A stretch of 64,000 nucleotides of DNA from CAWJJM01 sp963843275 (GTDB lineage Bacteria > Acidobacteriota > Thermoanaerobaculia > Multivoradales > JBCCEF01). The translations under genes were made by a program, and so were the position numbers. Position 1 is the first letter of the stretch. Every line of letters starts with the position of its first letter. The stretch spans positions 558,001 to 622,000 of the forward strand of contig CAWJJM010000012.1 in assembly GCA_963843275.1 (NCBI GenBank). The letters run 5' to 3'. The notes beneath the pieces were generated by a model, which saw only the letters and a list, made by a program, of their open reading frames with translations, was not told the DNA's origin and made no database searches. Below, piece after piece: positions 57,938 to 64,000 of this stretch.

Positions 57938-57968
57938 GGGCCGGCCGCGCCTCGGGCGCGGCCGGCCC
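57938..57968 (-). terminator. Strong hairpin between cpoB and rpsT
   Basis: GGGCCGGCCGCGC pairs perfectly with GCGCGGCCGGCCC (13 pairs plus a closing C-G, 3-base loop). On the minus strand it follows the cpoB stop by 16 bases and is succeeded by GTTTCACC, so it probably ends the tol-pal transcript despite a poor T-run. Confidence 0.6.
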
Positions 57969-57984
57969 GTGTTTATACCACCCG

Positions 57985-58785
57985 CTACCGGCCTCCGTCA
58001 ACGCCGAGCTCGCCGAGCCGCTGGCGGGCCAGGTTGGCCTCGTCGCTGCCGGGGAACTGGCGCGCCACGTACTGGAGCTGCGCGACGCCCTGCGACCGCT
58101 CGCCGAGCTCGAGGTGGGCGTAGCCCTTCTTCAGCGCGGCGCTGGCCAGCTTGTCCGAGCGCGGGTAGCGGTTCAGCACCTGGTCGAACTGTTCGATGGC
58201 CTGGCGGAACTTGCGCTGCCGGTAGTAGGCCTCGCCGGTCCAGTAGACCGCGTTGTCGGCCTGCTCGGTGTCGGGGAAGTTGCGCAGGTACTCGCCGAAC
58301 TCCTGGATCGACACGTCGTACGAGCCGCGCAGGTAGTCGTTGTAGGCGGTCTGGTAGAGGCTCTCGGGGTCCGAGGGGATCACCACGGTGCCGCCGCCGC
58401 CCGGGCCGGCGTCGAGCGGCGGCGCGGTGCGGGCGGCCTTGAGCTCCTGGTTGGTCGCCGCGATGGTCTGCGACAGCTGCGCCAGGCGGTAGTTGGTGTC
58501 TTCGAGCTTCGCCTGCAGCGCCTCGATCTGGCTCGACAGGCCTTCGAGGCGGACCTGCATGTCGGCTTCCGACTTCAGCAGCAGGTCCATCTGCCCCTTG
58601 ACCCGCTCGTCGAGGGCGGAGACCTCCTCCTTGCTCGGCGCCTGCTTCTGGAACTGCAGCACCTGGCGCTGGATCTCGTTGAGCTGTCCCTGGATCGACT
58701 GGATGTCGCTGGTGGACACGCAGCCGCCGGCGAGGGCGGCGGCGGTCAGCGCCGCCACCGACAGCAGGGGGGAGGATCTCCGCAC
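57985..58785 (-). CDS. cpoB: Tol-Pal system protein CpoB/YbgF
   Basis: Coordinates peptidoglycan synthesis with outer-membrane constriction. The 266-residue precursor has a lipobox-like signal (TAAALAGGC), an N-terminal coiled coil (about 30-115; SIQGQLNEIQRQVLQFQKQ) that trimerises, and C-terminal TPR repeats (about 140-260; LYQTAYNDYLRGSYDVSIQE, DNAVYWTGEAYYRQRKFRQA, ASAALKKGYAHLELGERSQG). Enterobacterial CpoB is soluble; here the Cys suggests a lipoprotein. Last gene of the operon, 6 bases after pal. Confidence 0.93.
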   Translation of the reverse strand: MRRSSPLLSVAALTAAALAGGCVSTSDIQSIQGQLNEIQRQVLQFQKQAPSKEEVSALDERVKGQMDLLLKSEADMQVRLEGLSSQIEALQAKLEDTNYRLAQLSQTIAATNQELKAARTAPPLDAGPGGGGTVVIPSDPESLYQTAYNDYLRGSYDVSIQEFGEYLRNFPDTEQADNAVYWTGEAYYRQRKFRQAIEQFDQVLNRYPRSDKLASAALKKGYAHLELGERSQGVAQLQYVARQFPGSDEANLARQRLGELGVDGGR

Positions 58786-58791
58786 CGTCGT

Positions 58792-59364
58792 CTACCTCCG
58801 TCCGGTCACCACGAAGTGGGCGCGGCGGTTCTGGGACCAGCAGGACTCGCTGCTCTCGGTGCAGAAGGGGCGCTCCTCACCGTAGCTGATGGTGCGCATC
58901 CGGCCGTCCTCGATCCCCAGGCTCGACAGGTACTCCTTCGCGGCGCTGGCGCGGCGCTGGCCGAGCGCCAGGTTGTAGTCGTTGGTGCCACGCTCGTCGC
59001 AGTGCCCTTCGATGGTGAACAGGTACTCGGGATGCTCGCGCATGAACGACGCGTTCTGGGCCAGCCGGTCCCGGGCCTCGGCGGCGAGGTCCGACTGGTC
59101 GTAGGCGAAGTAGACGTCGGAGATCAGCTGGTGCTGGGCGAGGTAGCTGTTGAGCTCGACGAGGTCACTGGGCAGGGCCTCCTCGGTCATCTCCTCGGCC
59201 GGCGGGGGCGTCGGCTCGGGCGCCTCCTCGACGGGCGTCTCGGGCACCGGCGTGCTCACCACCTCGATGTCCTTCGGCGGCGTCGTCGGCTTCTTCTTCG
59301 GACAGCCCACCAGAACGGTGAGCAGCAGCGGCAACCCCATCAAGGCGATCCACTTGCGACCCAT
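58792..59364 (-). CDS. pal: Peptidoglycan-associated lipoprotein Pal
   Basis: Outer-membrane lipoprotein that binds peptidoglycan and TolB. The 190-residue precursor has a lipobox (LTVLVGC, Cys about 21), a Pro/Glu linker and an OmpA-like domain: SDVYFAYDQSDL, LFTIEGHCDERGTNDYNLAL, GQRRASAAKEYLSSLGI and ISYGEERPFC. GAGGAGAAGGAA precedes the ATG. A 155-base gap with a TAGATT hexamer separates it from tolB, so it may have its own promoter. Confidence 0.96.
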   Translation of the reverse strand: MGRKWIALMGLPLLLTVLVGCPKKKPTTPPKDIEVVSTPVPETPVEEAPEPTPPPAEEMTEEALPSDLVELNSYLAQHQLISDVYFAYDQSDLAAEARDRLAQNASFMREHPEYLFTIEGHCDERGTNDYNLALGQRRASAAKEYLSSLGIEDGRMRTISYGEERPFCTESSESCWSQNRRAHFVVTGRR

Positions 59365-59519
59365 TTCCTTCTCCTCCGCAAACAGTTGACGGACCGGATT
59401 CTCGCGGTGGCAGCCGCGACCGTGGCGCGGTCCAACAATCTACCAGAGCGCGCCCCATGCAGCAAGCGGGCCGAGGGCTTGAAGCGACTGATTCTTCAAC
59501 GGTTTTTGGCTCCACGGCG

Positions 59520-60941
59520 TCAATCGGTCGGGTAGGCCGACCAGGCGGGCGACTGGTTGCTCCCGGTGCCGGAGAGCGCCTTGGGGTTCGATCCGTCCAC
59601 GTCCATCACCCAGATCTGCTTGCTGCCGGAGCGGTCGGAGGTGAAAGCGATGCGCCGCCCGTCGGGCGAGAAACTGGGCTCCTCGTTGCTGCCCGGACCC
59701 CCGGTCAGCACCTGCGTGGCCAGCGTCACGAGGTCGGTCACCGCGATGTCGAAGCTGCTGCGGCGGCGGGTGGCGTAGGCGATGCGGTCGCCCTCCGGGC
59801 TCCAGGCGGCGCCGTCGTTGTAGGTGCCCTCGAAGCTGATGCGCCGCACGTTGGTCCCCTCGGCGTCCATGACGAACACGTTCGGGTTGCCGGCCCGGCT
59901 GGAGGTGAAGGCGATCTCCGAGCCGGTCGGGCTCCAGGCGGGGTTGGTGTCGATCGCCGCGGAGTGGGTCAGGCGGCGCAGGTTGGAGCCGTCGATGTCG
60001 GCGGTGAAGATCTCGGTGTTGGCGCCCAGGGCGCGCGAGAAGACGATCCGCCGCCCGTCCGGCGAGACGCTGGGGGAGATGTTCTGGTCGCCGTCGGTGA
60101 CCACCGGGAACTTGCGCCCGGTGGTGAGGTCGGCGCGGTAGATCTGCGGCGAGCCGTTGACGAAGGAGGTGTAGAGCAGGCCGGCGCTGGAAGGCATCCA
60201 GGCCGGCGACATCGAGGTCGACCGGTGGGCCGTGATCTGGCGCGGGTTGGCGCCGTCGTAGTCCATCACGAACACCTCCTTGGCGCCGGTGCGGTCGGAG
60301 GTGAAGGCGAGGCGGGTCAGCGAGATGCCCCGGCGGCCGGCGAGGAACTGCACCACCTCGTCGGCGAAGGTGTGGGCCATGCGCCGCGCGGCCGTCTCCG
60401 GGCCACGGTAGCGCTTGGCCAGGATCGCCTGGCCGCTGGCGAGATCGTAGAGGCGGCCCTCGAAGACCAGCCGTCCCGCCTCGGGCGCGATGTTGCCGAG
60501 CAGGACGATCTCGTTGCCCAGCGAGCGGTACTGCTCGAAGTCGTGCGGCCGGTCGCCGGTGAGCTCGAGGACGGCGAAGGCCCACGGCCCCTGGATCTGG
60601 AAGATGCGGGTCTCGTCGAGGTCGGAGCGCAGGGTCGAGTCGAGCTCCCGCGCGGCGCGACCGAACTCGCCGCCGTACGCCGCCGCGCCCTCCATGGCCG
60701 GGAAGGCGAGGCGGATCTGGGCGCGCGTGCGGTCGGTCTCGAGCACCACCTGGACGCGGTCGCCGGTGGGCGGCTCGCTCGGCGCGGTCGGCTCGATCTC
60801 GGGCTCCTGCGGCGCCGGCGGCGGCTGCTGCGCCGTAGGGGAGGCGGCGAGCCAGGTGGCGCCGCCGGCGCCGAGGGTGAGCGCGGCGGCGAGGACGGCG
60901 AGGGCGGCGAGGGCGGCGTGGCGGTCGAAGCGACGGTTCAT
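59520..60941 (-). CDS. tolB: Tol-Pal periplasmic protein TolB
   Basis: A 473-residue periplasmic protein with a signal peptide or N-anchor (LAALAVLAAALTLGAGG), an N-terminal alpha/beta domain (about 60-200; FGRAARELDSTLRSDL, ILAKRYRGPETAARRMAHTF) and a six-bladed WD40-like propeller (about 205-470) with the repeated TSDRTGAKEVFVMDYDG, PSVSPDGRRIVFSR and NPAWSPTGSEIAFTS blades. It links Pal to TolA. Between tolA (26 bases upstream) and pal. Confidence 0.95.
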   Translation of the reverse strand: MNRRFDRHAALAALAVLAAALTLGAGGATWLAASPTAQQPPPAPQEPEIEPTAPSEPPTGDRVQVVLETDRTRAQIRLAFPAMEGAAAYGGEFGRAARELDSTLRSDLDETRIFQIQGPWAFAVLELTGDRPHDFEQYRSLGNEIVLLGNIAPEAGRLVFEGRLYDLASGQAILAKRYRGPETAARRMAHTFADEVVQFLAGRRGISLTRLAFTSDRTGAKEVFVMDYDGANPRQITAHRSTSMSPAWMPSSAGLLYTSFVNGSPQIYRADLTTGRKFPVVTDGDQNISPSVSPDGRRIVFSRALGANTEIFTADIDGSNLRRLTHSAAIDTNPAWSPTGSEIAFTSSRAGNPNVFVMDAEGTNVRRISFEGTYNDGAAWSPEGDRIAYATRRRSSFDIAVTDLVTLATQVLTGGPGSNEEPSFSPDGRRIAFTSDRSGSKQIWVMDVDGSNPKALSGTGSNQSPAWSAYPTD

Positions 60942-60967
60942 GTGTGGTGTTCCCCGGGGAGTTGGCG

Positions 60968-61723
60968 CTAGTGGATGATCAGGCGGATGCTCAGGGAGTC
61001 TTTGCGGTAGCCGGCCGGCAGCGGCGGCAGCGGCGAGGCGTTGCGCACCGCCCGCAGCCCGGCGAGATCGAACGAGGACGAGCCGGAGGGGACGTCCACC
61101 GCCAGCTCGCTCACCGTGCCGTCGCGCTGGATGCGGAAGGTCAGGGCGACCTCGGGCAGGCCCTCGGTCGGGGGCCGGACCCAGTTGCGCTCGATGAGGG
61201 CCAGCATCCGGTCGAGGTAGTAGCCGTAGGTGAAGTTGGGGTCGCCGACGCCGGCCATCCCCAGCGTCGAGGTGGCCGTGGGGCTGCCCCCCGCCACCCC
61301 GGACGTCGCGCCGGCGCCGGCCGGTGCCGGCTCAGGGGCGGGCGGCGGCCGCGTCGCCGGTTGCGCTGCGGGTTTCTTCTCCGGCTTCTTCTCGGGCTTC
61401 TTCTCGGGCTCCGGCAGCACCGGCGCGGGCTCGGGAGGAGGCGGCTCGGGCTCCGCGGCGGGCGCCTCCGGGACGGCGGGCTCCGGCGCGGCCCGCTCGG
61501 GAGGCGGGGTGGGGCGGCGCCCCAGGGCCGCCGCCGGCACCACCTGCACCGGCACGAACTCGATCGGGCCGCGGTCGGCCTGCATCAGCCGCGGGGCGAG
61601 CAGCGCGGCCGCGGCGAGGGCGGCGTGGAACAGCGCCGCGGCGGCGAGGCCGACCGTGCGCACCCGCGCCGCGTCGCGGCCGGCGCGCCGCTGGGCGAGG
61701 ACGCTCTCGACCGGCTCGAGCAT
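60968..61723 (-). CDS. tolA: TolA/TonB-like energy transducer
   Basis: A 251-residue inner-membrane protein: one N-terminal helix (VGLAAAALFHAALAAAALLA), a Pro/Glu/Lys-rich periplasm-spanning linker with EKKP three times in a row, and a C-terminal TonB-type domain (YYLDRMLALIERNWVRPP, VALTFRIQRDGTVSELAVDV, LPPLPAGYRKDSLSIRLIIH). Position between tolR and tolB makes a TolA role likelier than TonB, though the C-terminal domain resembles TonB. Confidence 0.88.
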   Translation of the reverse strand: MLEPVESVLAQRRAGRDAARVRTVGLAAAALFHAALAAAALLAPRLMQADRGPIEFVPVQVVPAAALGRRPTPPPERAAPEPAVPEAPAAEPEPPPPEPAPVLPEPEKKPEKKPEKKPAAQPATRPPPAPEPAPAGAGATSGVAGGSPTATSTLGMAGVGDPNFTYGYYLDRMLALIERNWVRPPTEGLPEVALTFRIQRDGTVSELAVDVPSGSSSFDLAGLRAVRNASPLPPLPAGYRKDSLSIRLIIH

Positions 61724-61742
61724 CGGGTCGTGGGCCGCCGCC

Positions 61743-62192
61743 TCAGCGACGCCGGCGGCCGCCGGCGGAGGCCTTGTCCTCGGGCAGCTCGGTGACCATG
61801 CCCACGTGGACGATGCCGCCGCGGTGCAGGGTGTCGAGCACGTCGATCACGCGGCCGTAGGGCACCTCGCGGTCCGCCTTCAGAAAGACCGTCTCGTCGT
61901 CGCCGCGCGCCTCGACGACCGGCAGCAGCCGCTCGGCGAGCTGGGTGGGGTGGATCGGCGTCTGCCCCAGGTAGACGATGCCCTCGCGGTTGACGGTGAC
62001 GATCAGCGGCTCCTCGGTGCGCAGCGGCAGGCTCTCGGCCTGCGCCCGCGGCAGCGCCACCTGGATCCCCTGGTGGAGCATCGGCGCGGTCACCATGAAG
62101 ATGATGAGCAGCACGAGCATCACGTCGACCAGCGGCGTGACGTTGATGTCCGACATCACCGCCTCTTCGGGCTCGCCGATGCGGAAGGCCAT
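61743..62192 (-). CDS. tolR: TolR/ExbD biopolymer transport protein
   Basis: A 149-residue proton-motor subunit: a single helix with the essential Asp (INVTPLVDVMLVLLIIFMV) and a periplasmic domain ending in VPYGRVIDVLDTLHRGGIVH. Works with TolQ and TolA to energise outer-membrane constriction. 30 bases from tolQ and 19 from tolA. Confidence 0.95.
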   Translation of the reverse strand: MAFRIGEPEEAVMSDINVTPLVDVMLVLLIIFMVTAPMLHQGIQVALPRAQAESLPLRTEEPLIVTVNREGIVYLGQTPIHPTQLAERLLPVVEARGDDETVFLKADREVPYGRVIDVLDTLHRGGIVHVGMVTELPEDKASAGGRRRR

Positions 62193-62222
62193 GGTCGTCG
62201 TCTCCGGGCCCCGCTGCGCGGG

Positions 62223-62990
62223 TCAGGTGAAGTTGCGCTCCGACAGGTTGAGCAGCTCGAGGGCGAAGTCCTCCATCCGCCCGCGGAGCCGCCGCACCCG
62301 GCTGGCGAAGTAGTTGTACGCGATCAGGGCCGGGATCGCCGCGGCGAGGCCGGCCGCGGTGTTGATCAGCGCCTCGGCGATGCCGGGAGCCACCACGGTG
62401 ATCGAGGTCGAGCCGGTGAGCCCGATGTCGCGGAAGGCGACCATGATGCCCCACACCGTGCCGAACAGGCCGATGAAGGGCGAGGCCGCCGCCGTGGTGG
62501 CGAGGAACGACGTCCAGCGCCCCAGCTCGGCCGACTCCAGGTGGATCGAGCGCTGCAGGCTGCGCTCCAGCGCGGCGACCGAGCGCAGCCGGTACCCCGC
62601 GTCGGCACTCTCCGGCATCCCGCGCTTCATCTGCGCGTCGAGCTCCGCGTAGCCGGTCTGGAAGATGCCCACCATCGGCGAGGCGTGGAGCTTCGAGGCC
62701 GCGGCGCTGACCTCGCTGAAGCGCTTGGAGCGATGGAAGTGTTCGAGGAAGCGCCGGGTGTGGACGTCGGCGCGGCGCAGCTGCAGGGCCTTGGCGAAGA
62801 TCACCGCCCACGACACCAGGGAGAAGGCCGCCAGCAGCCCGAGCACGAGCTTGGCCATCGGGCCGGTGGAGAGGAAGGTCTCCAGCAGGCCGGGCCCCTG
62901 GGCGCCGGGCAGGGTGGGCTGGGCGAGGGATGCGGTGAGAGCGAGGAGCGGCGCGAGGCCGGCGGTCGGGGGGCTGGAGATGATCGTCAC
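62223..62990 (-). CDS. tolQ: TolQ/ExbB motor subunit
   Basis: A 255-residue membrane protein with three helices: about 50-72 (AKLVLGLLAAFSLVSWAVIF), about 150-172 (ATTAAASPFIGLFGTVWGIM) and about 195-220 (LINTAAGLAAAIPALIAYNY). GLFGTVWGI and NTAAGLAAAIPA are the channel signatures. The GTG at 62990 is chosen; a GGAGGA lies 12 bases further up. A TAGTTT hexamer (63046-63051) and a perfect 8-pair hairpin GGCGCCGG/CCGGCGCC (63024-63043) lie upstream of this first gene of the tol-pal operon. Confidence 0.94.
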   Translation of the reverse strand: MTIISSPPTAGLAPLLALTASLAQPTLPGAQGPGLLETFLSTGPMAKLVLGLLAAFSLVSWAVIFAKALQLRRADVHTRRFLEHFHRSKRFSEVSAAASKLHASPMVGIFQTGYAELDAQMKRGMPESADAGYRLRSVAALERSLQRSIHLESAELGRWTSFLATTAAASPFIGLFGTVWGIMVAFRDIGLTGSTSITVVAPGIAEALINTAAGLAAAIPALIAYNYFASRVRRLRGRMEDFALELLNLSERNFT

Positions 62991-63148
62991 CCTGTGCGAG
63001 TCCTCCGCGGTCGTCGGATCGCCGGCGCCGGGTGGCCGGCGCCACAAACTAGCACGTCGTGGAGGCGTCGCGCCGGGCGGGACCGCGGTCCGTCCGACCT
63101 CTACGAATGCTAGGCTCTCGCGGTCGTATTCCCCTCTCCGCCGTCGCC

Positions 63149-63874
63149 ATGAGCCGCCCGCCCGCCGCTGCCGCCGACCCTGGCCGGACGCTGATCACCG
63201 GCGCCACCGGCGCCCTGGGCCGGGCCGTCGTGGCGCGCTTCGTGGCGGCCGGCGCGCCGGTGCTGGCGGCGGCCCGCGACCGCGGCGCGCTCGCCGCGCT
63301 GGCGGCCGCCGCGCCGCCCGGCGCGGTCGCCGTGCGGGCGGCCGATCTCACCGACGCGGCGGCGGTGGCGGAGCTCTTCGACCTCGCCGGCGGCGCCGAC
63401 GGCGCGCCGCCCGCGGTGGCCCACCTGGCCGGCGGCTTCCGCTTCGCGCGGCTGGCCGACACCGCCGACGCCGACTGGCGCTTCCTGGTGGGCGTCAACC
63501 TCGAGACCACCTTCGTCGTCCTCCGCGAGTGCTGCCGCCGCTTCGCCGCGGCGCGCGGCGGCGCCCTGGTGGCGGTGGCGTCACCGGCGGCGCTGGCGGG
63601 CGAGGCGGGGGTGGGCGGGTACGCCGCGACCAAGGCGGCGGTGCTGCGGCTGGTCGAGTCGGCGGCGCGCGAGCTCGCCCCCCACGGCGCTCGCGCCAAC
63701 GCGGTCCTCCCTGGTACCATGGACACCCCGGCCAACCGCGCCGCGATGCCCGCCGCGGATCCGGCGGGCTGGGTCTCCACCGACGCCGTCGCCGAGGTGA
63801 TCCACTACCTGACGACGCCCGCCGCGGCGGCGGTCAACGGCGCGGCGGTGCGGGTGCCCGGGCCGGCGCTCTGA
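63149..63874 (+). CDS. SDR-family oxidoreductase
   Basis: A 241-residue short-chain dehydrogenase/reductase. NAD(P) motif TLITGATGALGRAVV, DLTDAAAVAELF, HLAGGF, NLETTF, and the active site SPAALAGEAGVGGYAATKAA with Ser, Tyr and Lys, then LPGTMDTPANRAA. Substrate unknown. It diverges from the tol operon and precedes etfB by 64 bases on the same strand. Confidence 0.87.
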   Translation: MSRPPAAAADPGRTLITGATGALGRAVVARFVAAGAPVLAAARDRGALAALAAAAPPGAVAVRAADLTDAAAVAELFDLAGGADGAPPAVAHLAGGFRFARLADTADADWRFLVGVNLETTFVVLRECCRRFAAARGGALVAVASPAALAGEAGVGGYAATKAAVLRLVESAARELAPHGARANAVLPGTMDTPANRAAMPAADPAGWVSTDAVAEVIHYLTTPAAAAVNGAAVRVPGPAL

Positions 63875-63938
63875 GCGCCTCGCGGCGCCGCCGGTGCCAC
63901 TCGAACACGCGAATCCAGCGAGGAGGAGAGTGCTTTCC

Positions 63939-64000
63939 ATGCGAATCGCCGTCTGCATCAAACAGGTGCCCGACACCGAGTCCCGCCTGCGGGTGGGGCG
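63939..64000 (+). CDS. etfB: Electron transfer flavoprotein beta subunit, 3' end cut by window
   Basis: Only the first 20 codons are visible: MRIAVCIKQVPDTESRLRVG, a near-diagnostic EtfB N-terminus. The AGGAGGAG site lies 9 bases before the ATG. EtfB with EtfA passes electrons from acyl-CoA dehydrogenases to the quinone pool; etfA is expected just beyond the window. Confidence 0.88.
   Translation, partial: MRIAVCIKQVPDTESRLRVG

Noticed and set aside
60968..61723. TonB for siderophore uptake
   Set aside because: The C-terminal domain is TonB-like, but the gene sits between tolR and tolB with no receptor genes, so a TolA role is preferred.

Overview
This 64 kb window is a very GC-rich Gram-negative chromosome segment. 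The outer-membrane machinery (BamA, OmpH/Skp, LpxD/FabZ/LpxA, LolC/LolD, Tol-Pal) shows a diderm envelope. Two hallmark families, an ADOP-type duplicated ABC permease driven by a PadR regulator and a VWFA-related acidobacterial protein, point to Acidobacteriota, most plausibly a Thermoanaerobaculia-like lineage; that placement is inference. I see no phage, insertion sequence, CRISPR array or tRNA. It reads as ordinary housekeeping chromosome with two strange repeat-filled gaps.

Layout: 1-2.4 kb holds a 5'-truncated HD-GYP signalling protein, a small roadblock-like protein and ftsY. 2.4-3.2 kb is a non-coding gap with about 310-bp spaced repeats. 3.2-7.7 kb is ribD-ribE, an unknown protein, an outer-membrane barrel (all overlapping) and a threonine aldolase. 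7.7-9.0 kb is a second non-coding array of four units of about 310 bp, each with the same long hairpin. 9.0-16 kb carries hpt-ridA, an unknown helical protein, a purine nucleoside phosphorylase, and lysS-lolC-lolD. 16-25.4 kb is clpC followed by bamA-ompH-lpxD-fabZ-lpxA-oxidoreductase, an outer-membrane and lipid A block.

25.4-43.8 kb is accessory: a sterol-desaturase-like membrane enzyme, twin miniature CTERM proteins, the ADOP permease with PadR, mtnP-surE-pcm, a nucleotidyltransferase fused to a divergent CoaBC, OmpA-like and other lipoproteins, an MprF-like protein, a chorismatase and a prolyl-iminopeptidase-like lipoprotein. 43.9-57.6 kb has a secreted protein with a duplicated domain, a NUDIX-metallo-beta-lactamase fusion, a second NUDIX enzyme, a small asparaginase, an aminotransferase-methyltransferase pair, and a kinase/cyclic-di-GMP regulator pair. 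57.6-63 kb is rpsT and the full tolQ-tolR-tolA-tolB-pal-cpoB operon. The window ends with an SDR enzyme and the start of etfB.

Two window-wide patterns matter. First, many lead genes have a TANNNT hexamer ending only 6-10 bases before the start codon and no Shine-Dalgarno, implying leaderless transcripts, while operon-internal genes use GGAGG sites or overlapping stop/start codons. Second, at least seven probable frameshifts hit conserved genes (lysS twice, lpxA, a VWFA protein and others), which looks like draft-sequence indels more than real gene loss.
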